Below the pieces are notes generated by a model. The model was not told the origin of the DNA and searched no databases. It saw only the letters and a list, made by a program, of their open reading frames with translations. This document shows, piece by piece, positions 17,509 through 27,360 of a DNA stretch of 64,000 nucleotides. The stretch lies in assembly GCA_035570275.1 (NCBI GenBank), contig DATMNI010000282.1:59247-123246 (forward strand), written 5' to 3'. This stretch comes from DATMNI01 sp035570275 (lineage in GTDB: Bacteria > Acidobacteriota > Terriglobia > Bryobacterales > Bryobacteraceae). The first letter of the stretch is position 1. The number at the start of each line of letters is the position of its first letter. The position numbers were made by a program, and so were the translations under genes.

Positions 17509-20500
17509 ATGAAAAAGATTATCGGCATCAGCGTCGCGGGCCTGCTGGTATACCTGGCGATTTCGTTCTTTGTGGCCAGCCTCGCCGTTCCTTCCGGGAA
17601 CAGGCGATGGGTCCTGATCGGCGTCTTGTGGCTGCTTGGCATTCTCGCCGCCGCCGCCGTCGTTTGGTTCCTGTCCGGAAAGAACAAGCAAAAAGAAGCC
17701 GCCGGGGATGCCGATACCGGAGAGGACGCGGACGAGATCGACGCGCTGGTGAAAGCCGCCCAGATGAAACTCACCGCCGCTCGCGCGGGCGCCCTCGGCG
17801 GGCTTCCGGCGATCTTTTTGATCGGGGAACCGGGTTCGACCAAGACCAGCACCGTGGTCCATTCCGGCATCGAGGCCGAACTGCTGGCTGGCCAGGTTTA
17901 CCAGGACACCTCGGTGGTGCCAACCTCGTTCCTCAACCTATGGCTCACCGGAGGTTTTGTAATTGCCGAATTCGGCGGCAAACTGCTGGCTAACCCCGAT
18001 ATGTTCAGCCGCCTCCAGCGCAAGCTTCAGCCCGCCAAACTGGGCAGCGTGCTAGGCTCTCGAGACCAGGCGCCCAGAGCCGCGCTGCTGTGCTGCGACG
18101 TGGAAACATTCACCCAGGGAGGCGCCGGGCAGGCGGCGGTCTCCGCAGCCCGCGGCCTGCGCCAAAAGCTCGGAGAAATCTCCGAAAAGCTCGGCATTAG
18201 CCTCCCGGTCTACGTTCTGTTTACGAAGATGGACCGGGTTCCGTTTTTCATCGAGTACGTGCGCAACCTTAGTGTGGACGACGCCCGACAGGTTGTGGGC
18301 GCTTCGCTGTCCCTGGCTCCGCCGCGGCCCGGCGGTTACGTGGAGCAGCAGACCGGAAGGCTCAACCAGGCATTTGACGATCTGGTCTATTCGCTCTGCG
18401 ATGCCCGCCCCGAATTGCTGGCCCGTGAACACGATGCCGCGCTGCGGCCGGCCGTCTACGAGTTTCCGCGCGAGTTCCGCAAACTGCGCCCGGCGCTGGT
18501 GAGCTTCCTCGTGGAACTGTGCCGGCCCAGCCAGCTCACGGTCAGCCCCTTCCTGCGCGGCTTTTATTTTTCGGGCATCCGCCCTGTCATCGTCAACGAG
18601 GCTGCCCCGGCGGCGCGGCCCGCCGACAGCCAGCAGCAGGCGCCGGAGATCGCCGCCACGCGTATGATGCGGGTCGGGTTGCACAGCCAGCCCCCTCCGC
18701 CGGGCGCCCAGCAGCAGTTCATCGGGTCGCGTAAGGTGCCGCAGTGGGTCTTCCTGAGCCACCTGTTCGAGCACGTGCTGCTTGCCGACCGAATCGCCAT
18801 GGGCACCAGCGGGGCAAGCACGAAGACCAGCATGCTCCGGCGCGTCCTGCTCATCACAGCATCGGCGATCTGTCTCATCCTCGCCGTCGGCTTGACTGTC
18901 TCGTTCTTTAAGAATCGCGCGCTCGAGTCGGCGGTGAACCAGGCGTCACAGGCCAGCGCCGTGGCCGAACCTACGGGGCTAAACGTGGCTTCGCTCGATT
19001 CGTTGCGGGGCCTGGAAAGCCTTCGGCAAACGCTCTCCCTCCTGAGCGGCTACAACCGGAACGGGGCGCCGTTCAGCTACCGCTGGGGCCTCTATGTTGG
19101 CGACGATCTCTACCCCCAGGTCTACAAGCTTTATTTCACGCGATTCAAACAGGTGCTGTTCGCCCAGACGCAGAGCGGAATGCTCGAGTCTATGCGGCGC
19201 TTGCCGGCCGCTCCGGGACCGGAATACGGATTGACGTACGATACGCTCAAGGCGTATCTGATCACCACAATCAACCACGATAGAAGCACCCGTAATTTCC
19301 TGGCTCCGGTCCTGTTGAGCCGATGGAATGCCGGCCGCAACCCAGGCGGCGAGCAGATGCAGTTGGCCGAAAAGCAGTTTGAGTTTTACAGCGACGAACT
19401 CAAGATCGCCAATCCGTACGCAGGCGAAAACGACGGGGCCGCGATCGACAAAGCGCGGCGCTATCTCGCGCTCTTCGCCGGCTTCGAGCGTGTGTACCAG
19501 GCCATCCTGGCCGACGCCGCCAAGAGCGGTCCGCCGCTGAATTTCAATCGGCAGTTCCCCGGATCGGCTGAGGTGGTGGCGAATGCCAAGGACGTGGCCG
19601 GACCCTTCCGCAAGGCGGGCTGGGATTTTGTCAAGAGCGCGATCCGCACCCCGGACCGCTACTTCAGCGGCGAGCAGTGGGTCCTGGGCGAGCAGGGCGC
19701 CGCGCAGGTTGACCGGGTGAATCTGGAGCAGCGGCTCCAGTCGCGCTATTACGTGGACTTTCTCGAGCAGTGGCGCGGCTATCTCGGCGCTGGTTCGGTG
19801 GTCCGGTACAAGGACCTGAAAGACGCTTCGCAGAAGCTTACCATGCTTTCCAGCAATCTCTCGCCGCTGCTCTCGATGCTGTGCCTGGCATCCCAGAACG
19901 TGGCCGTGGACGATCCTGCCGTCGCCAACGTCTTTCAACCGGTTCAGGCCGTTGTGCCGCCCGGGTGCGCCGAACGGTACATCGCGCCCGCCAACCAGAA
20001 CTATATGAACTCCCTGATAACCTTGCAGGCCTCGATCGAAGCCGCCGCGGAGGCTCCGGGGAACGATGCCGCCGTGGCGCAAAGCATGAGCAACGCCACC
20101 GCCGCCAAGATCGCCGCGCGCCAGTTGTCCCAGACCTTCCGCATGGATCCCGAAGGCCACACCGATGCCCTCGTGCTAAAACTCTTGCTGGATCCCATCA
20201 CCAACGCCGAGGCGCTGATCCGCAGCGCGGGGCCCGCGGAACTGAATGCCAAAGGAAAAGCCTTGTGCGGGCAGATGTCGGCGGTCTGGAAGAAATACCC
20301 CTTCAACGCCACTGCCACGGCGCAGGCCACCGTTGCCGATGTCAACGCCATCTTCCACAAGCCGGATGGCGCTCTGTGGACCCTGTACGATACCAGTCTC
20401 CAGAAACTCCTCACCAGGCAGGGCGCGCAATACCAGGCGAGTCCGGCCGGCGGCAGCGCGCTGACGCCCGGCTTCGTGACCTTCTTCAATCAGGCGGCGG

Positions 20501-20967
20501 CGCTCTCCGAAGCGCTCTACGCCGGGAACACGCCGGATCCGCATTTCGCCTATTCCCTGAAGCCGCTGCCTTCCGAGGGAATCCCGAACATCGGCGTCAC
20601 CCTGGTGATCGATGGCCAGACCCTGACTTATTCCGGCGGCGCCGCGGTATCGACACCGTTCACATGGCAAGCCGCCGGTCCGCACGATTTTAAGTCGACG
20701 CTGAAGATTGGCGGCCAGCCGGCTGACTGGCTAAGCGGGCAGGGCCTTTGGGCTGCCTTTCATTTCTTCGATCAGGCCGAGCGGGCTGTCCCTGCCGAAT
20801 CCGGCCAGATCCTGGAGTGGATCATCCGCGCCGGCAGGGGCCCTATGACGGTGGATGGCAAACCGGTGACCGTGCGATTCCAACTGGAGATGGGCAATTC
20901 GCCCGCGCTCTTTCAGAAAGGATTCTTCAGCCGCATGGGTTGTGTGGCGGATATCGCCAAGCCCTGA
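17509..20967 (+). CDS. tssM: T6SS inner-membrane protein TssM (IcmF)
   Basis: TssM spans the inner membrane and reaches across the periplasm. The 1152-residue product has two N-terminal helices (about 4-26 and 33-56), a cytoplasmic NTPase-like domain with a P-loop variant GEPGSTKT (106-113) and the TKMDRV element near 239, a third helix (about 443-465), and a long periplasmic IcmF/DUF1215-type C-terminal region. The P-loop has Thr in place of the last Gly, so nucleotide hydrolysis is uncertain. No lipoprotein partner TssJ was found in the window. Confidence 0.95.
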   Translation: MKKIIGISVAGLLVYLAISFFVASLAVPSGNRRWVLIGVLWLLGILAAAAVVWFLSGKNKQKEAAGDADTGEDADEIDALVKAAQMKLTAARAGALGGLPAIFLIGEPGSTKTSTVVHSGIEAELLAGQVYQDTSVVPTSFLNLWLTGGFVIAEFGGKLLANPDMFSRLQRKLQPAKLGSVLGSRDQAPRAALLCCDVETFTQGGAGQAAVSAARGLRQKLGEISEKLGISLPVYVLFTKMDRVPFFIEYVRNLSVDDARQVVGASLSLAPPRPGGYVEQQTGRLNQAFDDLVYSLCDARPELLAREHDAALRPAVYEFPREFRKLRPALVSFLVELCRPSQLTVSPFLRGFYFSGIRPVIVNEAAPAARPADSQQQAPEIAATRMMRVGLHSQPPPPGAQQQFIGSRKVPQWVFLSHLFEHVLLADRIAMGTSGASTKTSMLRRVLLITASAICLILAVGLTVSFFKNRALESAVNQASQASAVAEPTGLNVASLDSLRGLESLRQTLSLLSGYNRNGAPFSYRWGLYVGDDLYPQVYKLYFTRFKQVLFAQTQSGMLESMRRLPAAPGPEYGLTYDTLKAYLITTINHDRSTRNFLAPVLLSRWNAGRNPGGEQMQLAEKQFEFYSDELKIANPYAGENDGAAIDKARRYLALFAGFERVYQAILADAAKSGPPLNFNRQFPGSAEVVANAKDVAGPFRKAGWDFVKSAIRTPDRYFSGEQWVLGEQGAAQVDRVNLEQRLQSRYYVDFLEQWRGYLGAGSVVRYKDLKDASQKLTMLSSNLSPLLSMLCLASQNVAVDDPAVANVFQPVQAVVPPGCAERYIAPANQNYMNSLITLQASIEAAAEAPGNDAAVAQSMSNATAAKIAARQLSQTFRMDPEGHTDALVLKLLLDPITNAEALIRSAGPAELNAKGKALCGQMSAVWKKYPFNATATAQATVADVNAIFHKPDGALWTLYDTSLQKLLTRQGAQYQASPAGGSALTPGFVTFFNQAAALSEALYAGNTPDPHFAYSLKPLPSEGIPNIGVTLVIDGQTLTYSGGAAVSTPFTWQAAGPHDFKSTLKIGGQPADWLSGQGLWAAFHFFDQAERAVPAESGQILEWIIRAGRGPMTVDGKPVTVRFQLEMGNSPALFQKGFFSRMGCVADIAKP

Positions 20968-21174
20968 GTGAGGATCTGCTCGCCGGGAATCTCGTGTTCG
21001 AACTCCGCGAACACAGATCCAGCCCGGCCATGGCACGGCCTGCTGGCGTGGTCTGATCCAGCGCTTCGGCGAGTGACCGGCCCCAGCCTACCCGGAAGGA
21101 TTGCCCCCACGCTCGTTGTCTCTTCACCGGCCACCTGCCACCGGCATCCCGCCAATGCCTGCCCCGCCGGAATC
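20968..21174. other. Intergenic region after tssM
   Basis: 207 bp between convergent genes. It holds a short open frame of about 30 codons directly overlapping the tssM stop but no start, ribosome site or family match. No U-tract terminator is visible. Confidence 0.4.
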
Positions 21175-22164
21175 TTAAAACACTCTGCTTGGGCGATAGC
21201 CCGGCCGCGAGCGGACGCGCCACTTCTTGCCGGGGTCGCTGACGATTTCCACGGCGATCTTGCGGAAACCGTCGTTGGGGTTGGGCTGGGGGTAGTAAGT
21301 CACCGTGTACGAGTTACCCAAGTCTTCGCGGATATCTTCGAAGGCCTCCACCTGCTTCTGCCACGTCTTGGCCCAGTAAGCCTTGCCGCCGGTGCGCTGG
21401 GCGATGCGGCGGAAGACGCCGCTCGAGATCGGGTCCTTGTTGACTTCGCTGGTGGAGATGACGTAAATGGGGATGCCCTCGTCTTCGGCCACGGCGCGCA
21501 CGTCGTCGGGGGCCACCATGCTGGCGTTGTCGGGGCCGTTCGAAAAGACGATCACTACTTTGCGGCCGGGGACTTTGGCGGCGTCGCGCAGGGCGAGCAG
21601 GAGCGCATTGTAAAGCGCGGTGTCGTCGCCCGCCACGGATTTGCGCAGGCCGGCGATGGCGTCGCTGTGGTCGTGCGTCAGCGGAGCGGCGCGCGACAGG
21701 TTGCGGCTGAAGGTGTAGACGGCGACGGAATCGGCGCGGTCCAGACCGCGGACGAAATCGGCGATAGCGTCCTCGGCGTAGACGAAACCGCGATACATGA
21801 AATTGCTGGTGTCGAACAGGACGAAGACGTTGGTGCCGACGAAGACATCCGGGCGGTCCATGCCAGGGAGGGCGTCCTTCTGGGATTCCAGCATAGGATG
21901 CGTGGAGCCGTCCTCGCCCACGGCCAGAGGCGCCTTGGCGCCCTCCGCGAACGTGGAGATCTTCTGTAGTATGCCGTCTTCGTGGATGCGGAAGTCGGTG
22001 GGTTTCAGCCCGTTGATGTAGTGGCCCTTACTATCCACCACCTGGAAGCTCAGCACCACCATATCCACTTTTACGCGGAAGACCGGGCGCTGCCCGCCGT
22101 CCTGCGCCCGCAGCACGGCTCCTGCGGCGGTCAAACCAAAAAATCCTCTTCGCGAAATGATCAT
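21175..22164 (-). CDS. Secreted VWA-domain protein (acidobacterial VWFA-related family)
   Basis: A 329-residue protein with a Tat-like N-terminus (SRRGFFGLTAAGAVL, residues 4-18) and a von Willebrand factor A fold. The N-terminal VVLSFQVVDSKGHYINGL segment followed by LFDTSNF (MIDAS DxSxS-like, 117-122, third Ser replaced) is typical of the VWFA-related family common in Acidobacteria. A late SYTVTYYP strand is also family-like. It is translated with, and 21 bp downstream of, the large gene at 22186-25617. Ligand and role are unknown. Confidence 0.8.
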   Translation of the reverse strand: MIISRRGFFGLTAAGAVLRAQDGGQRPVFRVKVDMVVLSFQVVDSKGHYINGLKPTDFRIHEDGILQKISTFAEGAKAPLAVGEDGSTHPMLESQKDALPGMDRPDVFVGTNVFVLFDTSNFMYRGFVYAEDAIADFVRGLDRADSVAVYTFSRNLSRAAPLTHDHSDAIAGLRKSVAGDDTALYNALLLALRDAAKVPGRKVVIVFSNGPDNASMVAPDDVRAVAEDEGIPIYVISTSEVNKDPISSGVFRRIAQRTGGKAYWAKTWQKQVEAFEDIREDLGNSYTVTYYPQPNPNDGFRKIAVEIVSDPGKKWRVRSRPGYRPSRVF

Positions 22165-22185
22165 GATCGTTTACCGGTTTCGAAA

Positions 22186-25100
22186 TTATTGTAGTGCAGC
22201 CTTGGGTTCGCCGGCGGCGCGCGAGCGGGCGCGCACTTCGTCACCGACGGTGCGCAGCGATTTCAGCAGCGCGGGCCAATCCTCCAGGTGGGATGCGAAA
22301 ATGTGCTCCACCAGTTGCCGTGTCCATTCGGGAATGCGCACGTTGAGCTGCGCCGGCGAAAGGCTCAACTCGTCGGCCAAAGCCACGAAGTACAGCGTGT
22401 TGGATTCCCAGCTCTCGGCCATAATGCGGCTGGAGTAACCCATCAGCGTCGGGAAGGTACGCAGGCTGAGAAGTTCCGGCTCGTAGGAGTTGGCGAGCGT
22501 GGGCTTGGGGGTCCCGAAGGCCCGGGAAATGGCGGCGTAGTTGACGTTGGGCTGAAACTCGGAAAGGCGGGAGAGTTCGGCCAGAATGGTGGAATTGGCG
22601 CCGGAATCGCTGTTTGTGCGCTTGGCGCGGACGTCGCGGGCCACCGAGTACAGCTCCGAAGGCGTCACCCGGTCGAGCGCTTCCTTCACTGCGCCGGCTT
22701 CGATCAGGGCGCCCACTTCGCGGGTTCGCGCGGGCGCGGCATGCATCGCCAAGGCGTCCAGAACCAGCGTACGCACGTCGCCATCGAAGGCCGATTCGGC
22801 CAGCAGTTCGCGGCCGTACTGCAAGTGCAATCCCACCCAATGCATCTGCGCGGGGGCCACCTGCCACCAGCGGGGGATCTTGGCGCTGAGGATCATTTGC
22901 GGCACCAGATCGCCCCAGATCAGGGCTTGGGTTTGCGTGGGCACCAGGAAGTTCTGCTCGGCCTCGGCCAGCGCGTAGGCCAGCCCGGAGAGGGAACCCA
23001 CCAGGCGTCCGCCGCCATTGGACGGCCAACCGGTGCCGTACATCTCGGTGGGCCGCCAGGTGTGGTTGGTGCCCTGCATCCCCAGGAAATCATGGCTACG
23101 CACGAAGACGGGGTTGGTATAGAGAATCTGCGCGCCCGGCGGCGCGTAGTGGGCGTAGTTAAACGCCAGCAGGCTATCGCGTAGGATGGGCGCAAGCTGG
23201 CCGCGGACGTCCTTCAGCTTTTCGGCGTCGGCGCCGGCCTTCTCCACGGCGGCCCGCAGGTTGATTTTGCGCTCCACGTCGATGTGGCGCTCGGTCCAAT
23301 AACCGAACCCCATGGCGTTCTTTTCGCTGGCACTGAGGGATGCCCGCGGAAGCTGGATTTCGGCGATGCGGCTGGAGAGCTTATTCACCAGCGCGGGGTT
23401 GAGCTTTTCTCCCTTGGCGACGCCCTCCAGATGGTCCGCCAGTTGGAAAAGGGTGTCGAGCGAGATGATGCGCTGGGCTTCCAGAATGCGCATCAACTCC
23501 TGCACCACTTGCTCGTGCGTTTCCATGTCGGCGGAGGAGCCGGCCAGCAGGTCCAACATGCGCTCATGCGGTTCGGCGGCCGTGTCCCTGGGCTGGTTCG
23601 AGGCTGCCTGGTTGGAGGAGGGCTGGTTGGAGGCGGCCAGCAGCAATTTCACACCGTTGCGGCCGGCGTCGAACAGCTCGCGATCGTTGTGCAGCGCGGC
23701 GAACGGTCCCACAATCCCGGCGAAGACTTCATCGGCCTTGCTTTCCGGGATGGTCTGCTGGCGCACCAGGATTTGCCAGATTCCCACCAACGACTGGGAA
23801 ACGCCCGCGATATCGGAATGGAACAGCGGGTCTTTGATCTTGGAAATGGCGGCGGCCTCATCCAGAAAAAGGCCGATGGACTTCTCACTGAGGGAGCGCG
23901 ATTCGCTGAATAACGGATACTGGCTGCCGTACGTGTGGTATTCGCGGGCCAGGCGGTCCACGGTGGCGGCATCCAGCGGTTTGTCGCGGTTGCGCTCCAC
24001 GTCGCTCAGCGCCATGAAAATCTTCAAGGGCTCGTTCTCCACTGTCTTGCGGCAGAGGGCGAACAAAGCCTCCAGCACATCGTCGGGTTCTTTCCAGGTG
24101 GTGGCCAGCCTGGTGAGCTTGCCATCGTACTTGCCCTGCGGGTGGTTGATGAAGAGATTCTTCCAAACCTCCAGGCTGCCGGGGATATGGGGCTTGCCGT
24201 TGGCGTCCAGGCGCAGGCGCGTGGTGAATAGCATCATGTCCGTGTTGGAGCGGAACACCGGCCGGGCTGGCCCGGGGCTGGTGATGCGGCCGCGAACGGC
24301 GGTGTAGAAGCGCTTCATGCGAGCGGGTTCGGTAAGGTAGTCTCGAACCGGTCCCTGAATTCGCGCCAGCGCGTCAAAAAGGCTGCACAGCCATCCGTCA
24401 TCCTTGGCCATCAGTTTGTCGAAAAAGGCCGCGCCCTCGTTGGGCGGTGCACCGGCCAATTCGCCCCAGGCGGCGGAGGAACGCTGCCCTCCGGGAACGA
24501 TGGCTTTGCCGTTGCGGATTTCAAACATGCCGCCGAAGAAATCAAGCACATGGGAGTACGCCCGCAGGCGGGAAGCCGAGATGGCCTTCTTGAGCCCGTC
24601 GGCGGTCTCCGGGTCGAGTTTGGAGAAGCCGAGGTACAGTCGGCAGGTTGACGGATCGGAGATGAAGGCTTCCACGAAGTCGGCGCTTTCCTTTTCTTTA
24701 GGGCCGGCCCAGTATTCGGGACCGAAGAGGACGGGCACCTGCGTGGGGTGGTAGTCGTACGCGAACGGGCGGTTGGTTCGGAGGGCTTGTTCCAGATCGT
24801 TAACCGGGAAGCCGGAATCGGTGGTGAGAAAGGCGCGGGAAGCGTTGACGGTTTCCAGCACGACTTCGGATCCGCACCCGCCCCGCATGCGGAAACCCAG
24901 AATACGGAGCAGATCGGCCACGGTGGTGGATTCGCAGTTGTCCACTTTGATGATCTTGGTTTCGCCGGAAAGTTTATCCAGCTCGCGAGCTTGCGACAGG
25001 TATCGGTGGACCAGCTTGAGGTACTCGGTCTGCTCCAGTGCCTCGTTGTTGTGCGAAGCCTGGTAGCCATTAGTGACCACGTTACGCGCCAGGGCAGGCA

Positions 25101-25617
25101 GGATGTCGTTGGCCGCGGCATCCGGGGAGAGGGCCGCCATGCGGGCGAAAGAGCGCATGGGACCGGGAATGCTGGCAGTGCCGGCTCCCGCGCCCGCGGC
25201 GCCCGGCTGCGGGGCGTTGAGTTTCTGGCCGGCTGTTTCCAGGTTGCCGGACGCGGCGGCGCGTTCGCCGGCCACCAGGTCCAGAATCGCCAACCGTCTG
25301 GCGATCGCCGCGGCGCGGCTGGTGTTCGCCGGGCTGTTGCCCGACTTGCGGAGCGCGGCCAGCAGATTTGCGTAGGCTGCGCGCGCACCCGGGTCGCCAT
25401 AGCGTTCCAGGAACTCGGCGTAAGCGGTCAACACAGTTGGGTCGTTCGGGTTGTTTTGAGCGGCGCGGGCCAAGGCGGCACGGGCCCCGGCGGAATCGCC
25501 CGAAGCCTCCATCTTTTGGACTTCGTTAGCACTTTGGTATCCCACAAGCGCTGGAGATGCGGCACCCAGAATCAGAATTGCGACAAACCGCGTTACGACT
25601 GCTTTGGACGTCTTCAT
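22186..25617 (-). CDS. Large secreted protein of unknown function, TPR-like N-terminus
   Basis: A 1143-residue protein with an N-terminal signal peptide (helix about 5-25). Residues 30-130 look like TPR or helical-hairpin repeats (SGDSAGARAALARAAQ, NPNDPTVLTAYAEFLERYG). The remaining 1000 residues match nothing I recognise; they are mixed helix with Tyr/Trp-rich stretches late on (about 850-960). A short repeated SNQPSSNQAASNQP segment lies near 650. ATG 25617 is chosen because GGAGG lies 6 nt upstream. The coupled VWA gene suggests a joint extracytoplasmic role. Confidence 0.7.
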   Translation of the reverse strand: MKTSKAVVTRFVAILILGAASPALVGYQSANEVQKMEASGDSAGARAALARAAQNNPNDPTVLTAYAEFLERYGDPGARAAYANLLAALRKSGNSPANTSRAAAIARRLAILDLVAGERAAASGNLETAGQKLNAPQPGAAGAGAGTASIPGPMRSFARMAALSPDAAANDILPALARNVVTNGYQASHNNEALEQTEYLKLVHRYLSQARELDKLSGETKIIKVDNCESTTVADLLRILGFRMRGGCGSEVVLETVNASRAFLTTDSGFPVNDLEQALRTNRPFAYDYHPTQVPVLFGPEYWAGPKEKESADFVEAFISDPSTCRLYLGFSKLDPETADGLKKAISASRLRAYSHVLDFFGGMFEIRNGKAIVPGGQRSSAAWGELAGAPPNEGAAFFDKLMAKDDGWLCSLFDALARIQGPVRDYLTEPARMKRFYTAVRGRITSPGPARPVFRSNTDMMLFTTRLRLDANGKPHIPGSLEVWKNLFINHPQGKYDGKLTRLATTWKEPDDVLEALFALCRKTVENEPLKIFMALSDVERNRDKPLDAATVDRLAREYHTYGSQYPLFSESRSLSEKSIGLFLDEAAAISKIKDPLFHSDIAGVSQSLVGIWQILVRQQTIPESKADEVFAGIVGPFAALHNDRELFDAGRNGVKLLLAASNQPSSNQAASNQPRDTAAEPHERMLDLLAGSSADMETHEQVVQELMRILEAQRIISLDTLFQLADHLEGVAKGEKLNPALVNKLSSRIAEIQLPRASLSASEKNAMGFGYWTERHIDVERKINLRAAVEKAGADAEKLKDVRGQLAPILRDSLLAFNYAHYAPPGAQILYTNPVFVRSHDFLGMQGTNHTWRPTEMYGTGWPSNGGGRLVGSLSGLAYALAEAEQNFLVPTQTQALIWGDLVPQMILSAKIPRWWQVAPAQMHWVGLHLQYGRELLAESAFDGDVRTLVLDALAMHAAPARTREVGALIEAGAVKEALDRVTPSELYSVARDVRAKRTNSDSGANSTILAELSRLSEFQPNVNYAAISRAFGTPKPTLANSYEPELLSLRTFPTLMGYSSRIMAESWESNTLYFVALADELSLSPAQLNVRIPEWTRQLVEHIFASHLEDWPALLKSLRTVGDEVRARSRAAGEPKAALQ

Positions 25618-25791
25618 GACGCTCCTCCGTATATGGTGACTCACTCTATCACGTCCACCACTAGTCTGGCGATTCTAAATCATACAGGAAACGGAAGGCC
25701 AACGTCGGGCTGTCGGGTGGGTAGCTGCGTGAATTAAATAGTATGAACCTTCAGCGGGAATAAAAGCCGGCGGCCCGCGGTACATACCAAT

Positions 25792-26415
25792 ATGGAGATT
25801 GCCGCATGGCCGGGTGAAGCCGGTGCGCTTGCCAGACAGCTTGCCAAACGGCCCCGCCACAGGCACGATAATGAGAATACCTTGAAGGAACCAGCCGGCG
25901 CCGGCAGTCTGGCGCGCTTCGAACACGCGCTGCTGCCCCACCTGGACGCGGCGCACAACCTGGCGCGATGGCTTACCGGAAGCAGCGAAGACGCGCGGGA
26001 CATGGTGCAGGATGCCTGCGTGCGGGCGCTCACATTCTTCGACGGATTTCACGGCGACGACGGGCGGGGCTGGCTGCTCACCATCGTTCGCAACACTTGT
26101 TACGATTTTCTGCGCAAGAATCGACGGCAGGCGGAGATGCTGGCGGAAGCCGAGGAGGTGGAGTCGGCGCCCGACCTTATGATGCCCAACCCCGAAACGC
26201 TGCAACTGCGCTACGCCGACCAGCGGCTGGTGCGCGAAAGCATGGCGCGGCTGCCCGCCGAATACCGCGAGGTTCTGGTGTTGCGGGAGATGGACGGGAT
26301 GTCGTACAAGCAGATTTCGCGGGTGACCGGGGTGCCCATGGGCACCGTGATGTCGCGGCTGGCACGGGCCAGGAAACGGCTGCAGGATGCGCTGTGCGGG
26401 CCCAGGGAGCGATGA
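25792..26415 (+). CDS. RNA polymerase ECF sigma factor
   Basis: A 207-residue ECF sigma factor. Region 2 spans roughly 45-115 (LARWLTGSSEDARDMVQDA and the RGWLLTIVRNTCYDFLR helix), region 4 about 140-195 (LPAEYREVLVLREMDGMSY then TGVPMGTVMSRLARARKRL). The first 35 residues are not sigma-like and the ATG at 25792 has no clear ribosome site, so translation may begin at a later codon near 25880. The anti-sigma gene starts one base after the stop codon. Confidence 0.9.
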   Translation: MEIAAWPGEAGALARQLAKRPRHRHDNENTLKEPAGAGSLARFEHALLPHLDAAHNLARWLTGSSEDARDMVQDACVRALTFFDGFHGDDGRGWLLTIVRNTCYDFLRKNRRQAEMLAEAEEVESAPDLMMPNPETLQLRYADQRLVRESMARLPAEYREVLVLREMDGMSYKQISRVTGVPMGTVMSRLARARKRLQDALCGPRER

Positions 26416-26416
26416 A

Positions 26417-27265
26417 ATGAACTGCCGTGAAACTGCCGCGCTACTGACGGCGTACGTGGACGACGAACTGGATCTGGTGCATAGCCTGGAGCTGGAACAG
26501 CACCTTGGCGAGTGCCGCGCTTGTGCGTCGGTGTTGCAGGAGCAGCGGGCCGTAAAGCAAGCCGTGGCAGATCATGCGCCGTACTACAAAGCCCCGGAGG
26601 AACTGCGAAAGCTGGTGGAGCGGCAGGCCGCGGCCCACTTTCGCGCGGCGCCTTTCAGTCCGGCGGATTCCCTTTCATCGCATGTAAGTCAGGTACCTTC
26701 AGGTCAGGCGGTTCGGTCCGGCCGTTCCTCATGGCTGCCGGGCCCTTCCTCATGGCGATGGCTGGCGCTGGCGGCGGCCACGGTCTTCGCAGTGACAGCG
26801 ATCTGGAGGGCGGGGCCCGGGCCGCTCGGGCACTGGCGTTTTGGCGAGCCGGTTCCCGAAGCCATCGAGAGCCCAATCGAGAGCCAGGTGGTGGCCAGCC
26901 ACGTTCGATCGCTGCTGGCCAGTCACCTGATGGATGTGCCCTCGTCGGATCACCACACCGTGAAGCCGTGGTTCACCGGGAAGCTCGACTTCGCTCCGGA
27001 AGTGCCGGATCTTTCGGGTAAGGGTTTCACCCTGGCTGGCGGCCGCCTGGATTACGTGAATGGGCGCACGGTGGCCGCACTGGTCTACCAGCGGCGGCAG
27101 CATACCATCAACCTGTTCACCTGGCCGGCGCCGGCCACAGACCAGGCGGCGCACCCCAGCACCAGGCACGGTTTCCACGTGGTGCACTGGAACCGCGGCG
27201 GCATGGAGTGGTGGGCGGTTTCGGACTTGAACGCCGAGGAACTGCTGGAGGTCGCGGGCCGGTAG
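26417..27265 (+). CDS. Zinc-finger anti-sigma factor (transmembrane)
   Basis: A 282-residue membrane anti-sigma factor. The cytoplasmic N-terminus carries the zf-HC2 type ZAS motif (HLGECRACA, His-x3-Cys-x2-Cys, near residue 30), one membrane helix lies at about 118-136, and a periplasmic domain of about 140 residues follows (KPWFTGKLDFAPEVPDL and GRTVAALVYQRRQHTINLF). The sigma stop codon and this ATG are nearly contiguous (TGAAATG), ensuring coupled synthesis. The periplasmic domain presumably senses an envelope signal. Confidence 0.88.
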   Translation: MNCRETAALLTAYVDDELDLVHSLELEQHLGECRACASVLQEQRAVKQAVADHAPYYKAPEELRKLVERQAAAHFRAAPFSPADSLSSHVSQVPSGQAVRSGRSSWLPGPSSWRWLALAAATVFAVTAIWRAGPGPLGHWRFGEPVPEAIESPIESQVVASHVRSLLASHLMDVPSSDHHTVKPWFTGKLDFAPEVPDLSGKGFTLAGGRLDYVNGRTVAALVYQRRQHTINLFTWPAPATDQAAHPSTRHGFHVVHWNRGGMEWWAVSDLNAEELLEVAGR

Positions 27266-27360
27266 GTTGGGGCGCGTGGGTTACTGACGAGGCCGTAGCC
27301 GGGAAGGCGGCTGATGCTTTCAACAGACTCCGGCGCTCTAAGTAAACCTGGAGGCGTCAG

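Noticed and set aside
18979..20160. 393-codon minus-strand frame inside tssM
   Set aside because: Lies wholly within the IcmF region; no recognisable domain and implausible His/Arg content.
17509..25617. TssM and the large unknown protein being related because of similar size
   Set aside because: No shared motif or helix pattern; the similar length is coincidence.
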